From the NCBI RefSeq assembly GCF_014066305.1, contig NW_023501038.1, positions 1 to 64,000 of the forward strand: DNA of 64,000 nt. The letters are read 5' to 3'. The stretch's first letter is position 1. Each line of letters opens with the position of its first letter. The notes under the pieces were generated by a model. It did not search any database and was not told where the DNA came from. It saw only the letters and a program-made list of their open reading frames with translations. The DNA is from Letharia columbiana (lineage: Eukaryota > Ascomycota > Lecanoromycetes > Lecanorales > Parmeliaceae). The position numbers and the translations under genes were made by a program. Below are positions 23,995 to 35,772 of this stretch, piece after piece.

Positions 23995-25740
23995 ATATAA
24001 GTTCTATACGCTCTTCGAGATCTTTATATAATTAATATATATTTTATATAATAAAGCGTTTAACGCTATTCTTATTTATTTATATAATTAATATTTTATA
24101 AGATATAAAGTTTTAGATTAGCTATTCTTTCGAATTAAAGTTAAACTTTTAAAATTCGAATCTATTTTTAATATATAATTTTATTATATAAAATTTTTAA
24201 AAATTAGATAGAATTATAAAGATTCTATAATAGCGAGAAAATTCTTTCTTAGTAATATTATTAATAATATTAATAGTAATATAAATAGAAAATCTATTAA
24301 TAATAAATTATTTCGATTTTTTAATATAACTAATTTAAAGCTATAATATAGTATTCTTAAACTTTTCTCTATTATTTAAATTATTAAAAATCTAGCGATT
24401 TATTAATCTATCGAGATCTTAATAAGTAATAAAAATATTCCCTTCTTTTATATCGATAACTAAAATCCTAAACTCTCTTAAAATAATAAAGATTATATTA
24501 AATAAGTAATTTAGATTTTTTAACGTTTAAAGCGTTAATATAGTTAAATCTAAAGTTAGCGAGAAATATAATAAAAAATTACTCTAATTTTAGCTTTAAT
24601 CTATATTTAATAACTCTCTTAAGCTATTATAAATATATTAAAAGACTTTATTTATATTTTTAAAAATAATTTTTTAAAAATTCTAAAGATTATTATAGTT
24701 AAAAGCGATTTTCGAAGTAGTATTAATTATTTTTCTAAAGTAATTTAGAGCCTAGTCTATTCTAAAAACTACGATTAATAATACTTTATAATAAATTTAT
24801 AAATAATTATTAAGATCGAGAAATAAGAAGTTTTTATTTTTATTCTATAGATTAATATTTTTCTAGCGATTCTTTAAATAATAAATATAAAAAGTTTTTA
24901 AAGTTTTTAGCTACTTTAACGCCTTCGCGTAAATCTTTATTTAAATTAATTAAAAAATATTAAATAAAGAATAGTTATTATAATCGAAAGTATAAATAAA
25001 TAAAAAGATAAAGAATAGCGATTAATATCTTTCTTTATCTAATAAAGATTTTTATTAAGATTTAAAAGTATAATAATATTATCGATAATTAGCTAAAGAA
25101 CTTTATTTATAATATAATAAAATACTTCTTAAATTAATAATTATAGAATATTTTAGATTAAGAAGTAGAGGTATTAATTATTTAATATTATAAAGATTCT
25201 ATTATAAAGCTTAAAAAGATTTAAAATTTAGATTTAGCGAGGTAATTAAGAAGTATTATATTACTATATTATATAATTAATATTAAATAACCTCTAAAAT
25301 CGTTTATATAAGAAATAATAATTATTATATTTCTTTAAATCTCGAAGAGTCTAAAAATATTAGAAAGATATTTTTAGATTTCTTTCTAGATAAGTCTTAA
25401 ATAATAATAACTATACTCGAAAAACGCTAGATATAACTATTATTTACGTTAATTCGAGATTAATCTATTAAATAAAAATTAATCTCCTTATTAGAGATAT
25501 TATTATATCTATACTCGAGTTTTTAATAAATAATATTAATAAAAAAATATAAAAGTATCGCTATTTTTATAATAATATCTATTTATATAATATTTATATA
25601 TTAATAGATATAAAATATAGCTAGAATAAGATATTATTAAATTAAAATAAGATATAGATATATTTATATAAATAAAGATAGAAGTATAATAATAAAAAGA
25701 TTTAGATTTATCTTAATTCGTTTTTACTTAATAAGTATAG
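23995..25740. other. unassigned relic right of TRIM2
   Basis: RIP-mutated. Plus-strand frames between 24200 and 25350 give aromatic and basic runs (RSRNKKFLFLFYR) that look protein-derived, but I could not match them to a family. It lies beyond the chromodomain end of G2a, so it may include the G2a 3' untranslated region and LTR, which I could not delimit. Confidence 0.35.
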
Positions 25741-28340
25741 AGAAAAAAGCGAAAATCTATAATCTTATTTCTATATCCTTAACTTCTTAAATTTCTTAAT
25801 TATTTTTAATATATCCTCTCGAAGTATACTTATAGATTTCTAAGTAATTTCAAAGTATCCTTTTTAACGTACTCGATACTTATTCTTTTTTCCTTATTTT
25901 TCTTAATATATAATTTTCTCTATTATATACTCCTTTTATCTCTTAATAATTATAAATATAAAGAGAGATATCTTTCTATTAAAAGAGTTTAATTTAATCT
26001 ACTTTAGATAAATAATTAAAATAATTAAATAAACTTTAGATATATTAGATAAAAGTTCGAGCTTATAGATTAAAGCGTTAATCTTTTTAAGAATTTTATA
26101 TAAATTAACTTTCTTAATAAATAATAAGAAATTTTTAGAGATATAATAATTTATTTCTCTAATTTTAATTAATTTAAGATATATATTATTAATTAAATTA
26201 AAGATTTTATATTTAATATTATATCTAGTAATTATCTTAGCTTATATTAACTTAATAGTATTAAAAATATTATTATAAATTATCTTTTAAAATTTAATAA
26301 AATTTACGAGTATTAAGTCTCTATCTAGGACTATATTTATTAGAAAATCTCTAAATTTAATTTTATAGAGAGCTTCGAAAGAGATAATAGAAGTTAAAAC
26401 GTTTTTTATAATATTTAGAGAATATTTAACTTTCGCTAATAGAGTATTTTAATTTTTCTTATATTTATTAATAAGGAGATATCGTAAAGTCGTCTTTATC
26501 GTTTAATTTATATATTTTATTTATCTATTCGTTAAAGAATAATAGACTATTATTATTTTAAGTATTATCTTATATTTTAAAAATAATATTCTTTAGAATA
26601 TATTAATAAATTTAAAGTCTCGATTAAAGATTAATTTATAGAGAATTTTTTAAAATCTATAAATCTAATCGAAATATCGAGTTACTTAAATTTTTATTAT
26701 ATCTTTCTTATTCTCTAATATTAATTAAATAAATTTAAAGAATTTATCGATAACTATTAAGATATAATTATATTTATTAAAAATTAGAGATAATCTAATT
26801 ATAAAGTTTATAAATAATTATTTTAATAATTATTAAGAACTTCTTACTAATTAGAGCTATTCGTATAATAATTATTAAAAAATTTTAATAATTAATATAC
26901 TAAATAACTATTAATATACTTCTAGATTATCTTTTATATCTTCGAAAAATATATCGAGCTACGAAGTTAATTATATATTTAATATATATTCTTATAAATA
27001 TAATAATTATAATTATACTCTAAAACTTTATAAATTAATTTTTTAAAAATATATAAGCGATCTAATCTCTTATTTAATATATAAAATAATTTTAAATTAA
27101 TATTAAGATAATAGAACTAATAAATAATTTATAGATCGAATTCTAAATCTTTAATCTCCTTTATTTACTTCTAGATTTATTTATAAATATAATCGAAATA
27201 CGAATTATTAAATAAGACTATAGAAATTTTATTAAGAAATTTCTTTTTAACTTATATTATTATTATAAGAAAAACGCTAATTATATCTAAGTTTTTTATC
27301 GATTCTTCTTCTATAAATAAGTCTTTAATAAAAAAAATAAGATAATTTATTAACGTTATTATAAATTTTTTCGATTTTATATATAATTTTTATTCTAGAT
27401 TAAAAAGTCGATAAGTATAAAGTCTACTTATTTAATTAAGCGAATTAACGATCGTTAATTTTATTTTAAAGAGTAGATTTTAAAGTAATATAATTAATAA
27501 TTATCGTAAAATCTTTATTATCGAAAAATTAAAAAAGCTTAATTAAGGCCTAAATTAAGATGCTAATCTTTAATTTTATAGTTTAATATTAAATCTTAAT
27601 ATCGCTAAAATTATATAATAGAAATAAGATTAATCATTTAATTTTATTAATATTAATTTAATATAATATTATCTTATAATCTTTCTTTTTATTATTATTA
27701 ATATATAATATAAATAAATAATTAAAATTCGAAAAAACGAGGATTAATATATTATATAGTTTATTTTTTAATATTTTTTAAATCTTATAATATTTCGAGT
27801 TAATTTATAAATCTACTTCTTTAATAATAAATTTATTTAATTTAAAAGTCTTAATTATTTTGATTAGATCTAGATTAATATTAATAAAAAGTTATTTCTT
27901 CTTTATATAATTTTATTAAAATCTATTCTTATTAAAGCTTCTTTTAAAATCTTTAATTTTAAATTTAATTAAAGATCTAGCGATAGTTATATAATATTTT
28001 ATAAATTTATAATAATAATTAAAAAAACTTAAATCGATCTCTAATTATTTAAGATTTTTTAAAAAAATTATTTTTTAAATTACTTCGACTTTTTCTTTTA
28101 TAATATTAAGATTAAATTTAAAGACGTAATATTCGAGTATAATAATATTTAGAGAGTAAGAGAGTTATCTCGCTTTTTTCTAATAAATCTAATATTTAAT
28201 TAAAATATTTAATATAATTATTAAAGAATATCGAAAAAATAATAATATTATTAATATAAATTAGAATAAATTATTAAAGATATAGAATAAGAAGTCGTTT
28301 TATTTAATATTAAAAAATTTTAAAGTATTTATAAAGTCTA
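25741..28340 (-). pseudogene. G2a, Gypsy chromodomain pol relic (RT to C-terminus)
   Basis: Minus-strand motifs, in element order: YINNIIIFS at about 28235-28258 is the RT catalytic YxDD loop with Asp changed to Asn. YNYILIVIDKFFKFI at about 26728-26772 is the first catalytic block of integrase (yDyIlvviDrfsK). A YYSLTNR segment just downstream corresponds to the YHPqTDGQ block. ELLSNISKVYLII at about 26030-26070 is the LP-x-HPVI block. EYIIEKIIY with RVRQKGYF at about 25850-25930 is a chromodomain. The RT start continues beyond the W1 insertion at 35232-35772. LTRs were not found. Confidence 0.8.
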
Positions 28341-30423
28341 TAAGTAAAGACCTATGAATTAAATTTATGAAGTTGAATTTTTTATTTTTCTAAGTTAAAT
28401 GGAGTTGGATTTTTCTAAGTTAAATCGAATTTTAGCCTTAGCCCTAAGTTAAATCGAACTCTAATCGCTTACTATACGTTTTTAATTTACTTTTATTATT
28501 ACGAAATTAATAAAGAAGATAAAAGCCTTAATTCTAAATTAAATTAAATTTTATTTACTTTCTATATAATATTTAATTTACTTCTATTACTATAAATCGC
28601 TAATTAATTATATTTTTATCTAAAAAAAAAGTATCTACTTAATAATCTTATTTTTAATATATCTTACTAATTAAGTAAATTATCTTTTTAATAAATCATC
28701 TAAAATTATAATTAATAGACTAATCTTATTAATAACTCGATTTAGAATTATATATAATTAATTATAAATAAAGATCTCGAAATATAAATATAGATTAATT
28801 TATTATAATAATTAACTTTAAGTCTTATTAATTATTATATTAAAGACTAATTAAATTAAAAATTAAATATATTAAAAGAGAGTATATAGATTATTTAAAT
28901 TAGGCGGAGTTAGAGGGATATATAATATATAATATTATTTATTATTATATTCGCCTTTCAAAATACGATAATTAAGTATTTTAGATTTAATATATTTAAT
29001 TTATAGATATATTTTATTATATAGATCTATACGCTACTCTAAATTTCTTAATAATATTATTATATAATTTTATTTTAATTTTAAATAATAAAGTAAAAGC
29101 GAGATTAATTTAAAGATATTTATTATTTTAGTAAATAGAAGAAAGCTATCTTTCTTATTAACGACTTAATTTCTATTATTATAAATAATTTTAGCTTTAA
29201 AAAACTTATTAAAAACTTAATTATTAAATTAAATAATATTCTTATTAAGAATATAAAGAATTATTTTAGATATATAGAAATTAGCTATTTAATATAGATT
29301 AAGATTATTATAAATAATATTAATTAGTTAAATAATAAAGTTATCTAATAATTACTCGATAAATTAATTAATAGCTTTTTATTCTTTAAAGCTTATTAAG
29401 ATATTATTATTTATATTTAATAGTTTTTAAATAAATTTCTTTATATTAATCTCGACCTTAATTAATAAAATTAGAGTTTTAAAGTCTTATATTTTTTATT
29501 AATTTAAAAATTTAAATATAGTTTTAAAGATAAAACGCTTTTAATATAGTTTAAGCGATATAATCTAACTTAATACTCTTAATAATTAAAAGAATTTAAT
29601 AAAAGTTATTATAGAAGTATATAACTATACTACTAAAAGAAGTAAGATTCTTTTAAATATCTTAAAGTATATAATCGACAACCTCGATATTGTAGCGATT
29701 TTATATAAAGATTTTATTTTAGAAAATAAGCTTAATTATCTTTAATAATTAAGTTAAATTAGACTTTATTAATATATCGTAATTAAATTAAGTAATAATA
29801 TTAAGAGAGATCTTAAAGTGAGAATAAGTAATAGTATTATTTTAAAGGAGAATAGAGGCGATATTAGATAAAGCTATAGTAATAACTATTTTAGAGTTAT
29901 TTTATACTCTTTATAATATAATATTTTAAAATATAATCTTATTAATAATAACTATCTAGAAAGAAGAGTTAATTATTAAAATAAGAGATTATATTTTAAA
30001 TAGCGTTAGTTATAGTAATTTAATTATTATTAAAACTTATCTATATCTAATTTTAGATATTAATTTAATAACTATATACTTCGCGTAGAAGTCGATTTTA
30101 TTTATTAATATAATATTATTTATAATTTCGCTAAATTATAAATAAATTAAAGTTAATAATAAAACTAATATTCTTTATAGAGCTAGTATTATTTTTTTTT
30201 AAGTAAATTTAAATTAAATAAAGATAGAAGTCTTTAATAATAATTTATTATTATTATATATTATTTAATAAAGAGAGAGTATAATACTAAGTCTAAAGAA
30301 TATAAATAAGATTATTAAATAATTTAAATAAAGAATAATAAGTATTAATTAAGAAATATATATAAAGTACGAGAGAAGAATTAAATTATTTATAAAGAAA
30401 AAAAGAAAAAATACGTCTAACGC

Positions 30424-30652
30424 GAAAAGTTTTAGTAGCTAAAAAAAGAATATTATATTAAAAAAAGTTATAATATTTTAAAACTATTATTAGCGCGATA
30501 ATCTTCTTATTCTATAGCTTAAAGTACTTTAACTTATTAAAGAAATTATTAAAAAAAATATATCTAATATAAAAAGTTTTAGTATATAAAAAAAGAAATA
30601 TTATATTAAAAAAAGTTATAATATTTTAATACTATTATTAGCGCGGTAAGCT
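30424..30652 (+). repeat. W1 internal 147-bp-spaced direct repeat
   Basis: Two similar segments of about 70-75 bp begin GAAAAGTTTTAGTA at 30424 and 30573 and end near TTATTATTAGCGCG. W2 carries the same pair (about 37863 and 38012), so the duplication predates the spread of the two copies. Confidence 0.7.
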
Positions 30653-32872
30653 ATTTATATTACGCTTAAAGTATTTCTACTTAATAAAAAAGAAATTATT
30701 TATATATCTTAATTTATAATTATTTTATAGATTTAAAAAGTTATCGAGCTTATATTATAGTAGAATTATTATAAAAAAACTTCGTAAATAATATTCTCTC
30801 TTTTAAATCGCTACTTTATTTAATATTTAATTTTATTTAATATTATTATAAAGTAAGTCTCTTACTATATAAGTATTATAATAAAAAAAAAGAATATTAT
30901 TATTTATCGTATATAAGTCTTTAAAGAATATAGAGTTTAATATATTTAGAAGAAGATATTATAGATAGAAGAGCTTTCTAGCATTTAAATTAATATAATA
31001 TATTTTTTTAATAATATCTCTACGCTTTTAATATAGACTTTATTTAAATATATCTTTTTTTTTTTTTTTCTAGATATATTATATCGATAGATCGATATAG
31101 AAGAGATCTTTTATTTATCTTCTCTATTAATATTATTAATTTAGCTAAAAGAAGACTATTAGCTTAATCTAATATTTATATTCTATATCGATTATATAGA
31201 ATAAATTATTATTATTATTAAATATTACGCTTTATTAATTTAAAAGATAAATAGATAATTATTTAATAGAAGAATTATAATTATATAATTTAAAGTTAAA
31301 AATCCTCTAATAAACTTCTATAGAGCTTATCTATTATATATCTTAATACTTTTAAATCTTATTTATCTAGTTTAACCCTATATCGTTCTAATTTATATCG
31401 CTCTTATACTCTATTTAAAAATTAATCTAATTACTATTCTTATAAATATATTTAAAAATATATTTATAAACTTTAATATTAGCGTAGATCTTTATATTAA
31501 TATAAGCGTTATATTTAATCAATAAATAGAGATTATAGAATATTATCTAGTAATTCTATTTAGATTTATTATCTAGTATCTTAATAGGCCTACGTTAATA
31601 ATATATAAAATATTTAAAATCTAATTTAAAGACGATATAGTCGCTAAAGTTCTTCGAAAATCGCTTATTATATATATTCTTATCTAAGTTCTAATAAGAT
31701 AAGATAATATCTATTCTACTAGTAATATATTAACTATAGTTTCTATAAAGTATATATCTAATAATAATTATATAGAGATTAAGAAATAGATTTTAATTAG
31801 AGATCTTAGTATTAATAGTAGCGTTAATCTTAGCGGCGTTAAAGAATCCGTTTTTAGAATATAAAATAATAAGGATATAAGTATGCGGTAGGCCTTATTT
31901 TTAAAATTTAATAATATAGGTATAGGCCGGAACTCGATCTATTACTCGCAAAGTCAGTTAGAGCTAATCGATATTTTAATCAACCGTACTTCGCTCTTAT
32001 AAGAGTGAAAAAAAAATTAGATAATATCGTAGGGCTAATTAATAGGAATTACGATATATAATAGATTAAACTATATTAGAAGCACTCTTAAAAACTATAA
32101 TTTATACTAATCGCCTAATTAATATATCGTTTAAAGAATTATTCTATTAAATAAGATAAGAAAGAGCTATTATACTATAATAGAGGATAAGAAGAATAAG
32201 AGTATATCTAATATCTTCCTCTTTAGAATATTATTTATAAGAGTTTTTAGCTTTAATCTAAATACTCTAATAATTAGATTAAATTAATTAATAACGCGTT
32301 TATCGAGTAGAAGATTTTCGATAATCTCGATTTATTTTAGATTATAGATAAAAGTCGTAAAGAGGTTCGGTTAATCGAACTTAATAGATAAAGTAATAAT
32401 ATTCTAGTAGAGTTATTTTATAAATTATAAATCTTCTTAATGAGAGAAAGAAAGAATAATATATTATTTATTAATCTAATTATTTATAATAGCTTTATCG
32501 ATATAAGTATTAATAACTACTTAATAGATATCGATCTAAATAATCTTCTAATTTATCTTTAATTAATAGAGTTTATTATTTTTAATAGCTATATAGATAT
32601 CGTAAATAAAATATTATAATAATCTATCGTAGTAAAGAAGATAATTAAACTTATTAAAACGACTTTATATTATATATTTATAGAAAATTAGTAATTAATA
32701 GAATAAAAGAAATAAATAGAATAGATCTATAATATAAGATAAGCGTTATTTATTTAGAATTATCTTATTTAATAGTTTCTCTAATTTATAAAATAATTTT
32801 ATTATTTCTACTTCGCTAGATAAGAAGACTTCTATTTAATATAATATCTATATTAAATATATTATTATATTA

Positions 32873-33394
32873 CGAGTAAAGGCCTATGAACTAAATTCAT
32901 AATCGTTTTTTTGATAAGGGCTGTCGAGTGAATTTTGGTAAGCGATTTTGGTAAGCGATATCTAAATTCCTTATCTTTAAATATCTATAATACTCAATTT
33001 AGTAATTCTTTTTTTATCTAAAAGCCCACATTATACTCTATAGTTTAAACCAAAATTCTAAAATTTTAATAGAAAAAAAGTTATTCTAAAATCAAATAAT
33101 GTACACCTGTTTTTTGATTAGGGCTGTCGGCGGATTTTGGTGAGCGGACTTTGGTGGCGATATTTGATTCCTTGCGCTTTAATAATTATAAGACCAAATT
33201 TCAAAATTCTTAAAAATTCGGAAAGTGCAGACTGCGCTCCAAAATTTAAAATTTAAAATCTCAAAAGTTAATGGAAAAAAAAGTTTTTCTATATGTTAAT
33301 AATGTACACCTATTCTTTTGATGGTTGCGGACGCTATTTGTTTCCGCGGTTCTACAGTGCCTCATTTTGATTCTTTTACTTTTATATATACTAA
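32873..33394 (+). mobile_element. Z, 522-bp non-autonomous relative of W
   Basis: It starts CGAGTAAAGGCCTATGAA and ends TTTATATATACTAA, matching the W termini, with unrelated internal DNA. Comparison with W2 (empty site between 40321 and 40322) shows a clean insertion between A and T with no duplication. Its base composition is nearly normal although the surrounding W1 is saturated with RIP. It holds two tandem units of about 205 bp and a short inverted repeat GCGGA/TCCGC (33327-33347) about 47 bp before the end. It has no gene. Confidence 0.85.
32905..33322 (+). repeat. Z internal tandem duplication
   Basis: Two units of about 205 bp (about 32905-33110 and 33111-33322) each begin near TTTTTTGAT, A/TAGGGCTGTCG, and each end with AATAATGTACACCT. 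The Z-family copy at 1-470 has both units too. Confidence 0.8.
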
Positions 33395-34159
33395 TAACTA
33401 TTTATTAAATAAGAAGATAAGAGAATAGTATAAAGATATATAGACTAGATACTAATATGAAATACTAAATCTCTTATTACTTTGAGTCTCTATTAATATA
33501 TCTCTAGTCTTAGATATATCTAATAGGTTATCGATATTACTCTTCTAGGCGATAGCGATCTCATCTAAAGTAGGATAATTATAGGTGTATAAATTATAAT
33601 ATTATAGATTTTTATAAAGTAGCTTATAGTCTCGTATATTCGAATTAGTCTTTAGTCTTTTAGATATTAATTTAAGAGCGTTAATATAGAGATTAATACT
33701 TTTAAGATTTATAGCTATTTTATAATAAAGTATCTAATTAATACGATTATAGTAGCTATATTTAATAAAGTTAATATAAAAAACGCGATTAAGAGAAAGT
33801 TATATCGTATTATAGATTAATCTTAAATATTATCTATAATATAAATTTAATTAAATATCGATTTTTCGCTCTTTAAAGATATTAAGATAGATATATAAGT
33901 AGTAATTATTCTTTAAATTTTATATATATATAAAGCGATTAAATAATTAATAGTAATTTATTATAAGATTATAGAGATTATATTATTATACTAAACGCTA
34001 TAACGACGAAATTCTTTATTATTATTAATAAGATTTAAGGTCTTTAACGTTAAAGAGTAAAGGATTTAATTAATAGTATACTCGCTAAGATTAATTAAAT
34101 CGTTTATACTTATTTTAACGCCTTTATAATCTTATTCTATATTATTTATCTTATCTATT

Positions 34160-34872
34160 TTAAATATATTAACTTTAATCTTTTCGCTATTATAGTATTA
34201 CTTAACTATCTTATTTTTCTATAATATTATATTATAGCGATTATAAATCTAATTTATAAAATCTAAATTATATTATATAGGCTTTATAATATATAAATAA
34301 CGCGCGATATAGCTAATAAGTCTTATTAAAGATTAAATAGAATTTAAATAAAAGTTAAAAAATAGATTAAAAGAATATAGGCTATCGAAAGAATCGTTAT
34401 TAAAGAAGTCTAATAGTAAGTCTTGTAATAGAGAGTCTTCGATAGCGTCTTTCTCTTATTTAGAAGCTTTTTTTTAATAATATTTAGAATCTAATACGCG
34501 TTAAGAGGCTTTAAAATAGAGTAATAAAGAATAAATAGAGAAGAAAGATGCGTTTTAAAAAATAGTATTACTAAGTTAAAAGATATTATCGCTAGTTTAA
34601 AAGAAATCTATAGAGAAGAACGTATTCGTTTAAGCTCTTTTTAAGAATCTTTTAACGCGTTTATAAATAGTAGTAAATCGCTTATAACCTCGATTACTAG
34701 TAGTAATAAATTCGTCGAGAGATAATCTAAGAGTATTAATAGGGGCTCTAAGAGGCGAATAAAAGGGGTATATATGCCTGAAGCGTTTAGTAACGTTTCC
34801 GCGAGGGGTATCGAGAACGATTATATTTATATTGGTGAAATTAATAGAATTAATAGAGAGATAGAAGAATAA
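34160..34872 (+). pseudogene. W1 3' coding relic, unknown protein
   Basis: The plus-strand frame reads protein-like with few stops, and the same is true of W2 at about 62170-62875. Order: a hydrophobic and aromatic part (YYSIILSFYN in W2), a block around YRQRAIQLASLIKDQ, a charged helical part (EFKQKLEDRLKEYRLSKES), then, after a possible frame switch near 34530, NREERRVLEDSIAKLKDII in W2, and a Ser-rich end. The charged part looks like a coiled coil. The frame ends at tandem TAA codons at 34870-34875. I do not recognise the family. It is not an RT, DDE transposase, or Rep/helicase motif that I can place. Confidence 0.45.
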
Positions 34873-35231
34873 TAATTATATAAATAGATGAAAGGATTAT
34901 CTAGTCTTAGACGGGTTTCGTATAACTATATTTAAATACTACTTCGCTTTACTAATAGTAGATTAAACTTTATAATTTTTATAGCGTTAGAAAGCGTAAA
35001 GCGAGTTTTATAATTTAAGGAATTATAAAGTAACTATAAATATCGTAAGCTGAGTACTTTAAAGTGTAAAATTTCTATATATAAATTTTTAATAAGAAAG
35101 CTTAAGAGGGCTAGCGAGCTAATTTAGTTAATTTAACTAAAGAGCGTAGTAACCCTAAATTTATAATTAGCTATATATATAAATTCAAGATTTTATAGCT
35201 TAGCCCTATCTTATTCTTTTATATATACTAA

Positions 35232-35772
35232 TAGTAGAGATTTTTAATTATTCTTATCTTCGATAAAAGCTAATAAAAATAATTTTTTATTAATTTAAAG
35301 ATTTAATAGATTATTAGAAAAAAATTTTAATTAGATTAACGAATAAGAAGATTATTAATCCGCCTAAAGCTTTTAATATAATATTTTATTTAAAAAGTAA
35401 ATAGACGTCGAGATATAGTTTAATATTTACCTTTCTTAAATTAACGATAACTCGAGATTTATTATTCTTTTATATTATAAAAATTAGTAAGAAAGAAATT
35501 AAAGAAATTTTTAGAGATATCTTTTTTATATAACTCTATTTTATTAATAAGTTTAAAATAAAATTTATAGTTTAGCGATTCCGCTAAGATAGACTAAAAG
35601 GATTTTATTTAAGTTTAGCGAAATTAGTCTTATCTTTAAAAGGTATTAATATTTTAATTTTATTATTAAAATATTCTAAATTAAGCCGAAATAGTATTTA
35701 ATATCTTTTAAATACTTTTTCGAATTATTTCTTATATTCTAATTTCTAATATTCGAAAATATCTATCTATAA
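35232..35772 (-). pseudogene. G2a, RT start of the Gypsy pol relic
   Basis: It continues G2a across W1. The minus-strand frame gives NNKSRVIVNLRKVNIKLYLD at about 35450, the fungal Gypsy RT entry block (ngk-RvvvDlR-lN), then ALGGLIIFLFVNLIKIFF, the (f)SsvDL-k-FfQ block, with the catalytic Asp altered. Upstream, FNNKIKILIPFKD is the link from protease. The sequence breaks off where W2 begins. Confidence 0.8.

Larger units (their letters stand above)
28341..35231 (+). mobile_element. W1, large element without TIRs or TSD
   Basis: It matches W2 (35773-40438 plus 61520-63252) end to end. Net length without the nested Z element is 6369 bp, against 6399 bp for W2. It starts TAAGTAAAGACC (original probably CGAGTAAAGGCC) and ends TTTATATATACTAA. 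There is no terminal inverted repeat. The empty site can be read in the G2b Gypsy copy (between 63940 and 63941), which shows insertion exactly between A and T with no duplication. These are Helitron-like features. The 5' end is not TC, and I saw no Rep or PIF1-type helicase motif, so the class stays open. Confidence 0.75.

Noticed and set aside
28341..28420. W as a LINE (non-LTR retrotransposon)
   Set aside because: Both copies have the same full 5' end, no poly-A tail or variable truncation, and no target duplication.
33110..33130. Telomere-like TTAGGG in Z
   Set aside because: A single TTAGGG inside the 205-bp unit, with no tandem telomeric array.
33327..33347. Helitron-type 3' hairpin in Z
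   Set aside because: A GCGGA/TCCGC stem exists but lies about 47 bp from the end and has no counterpart in W, so it is not evidence for the class.
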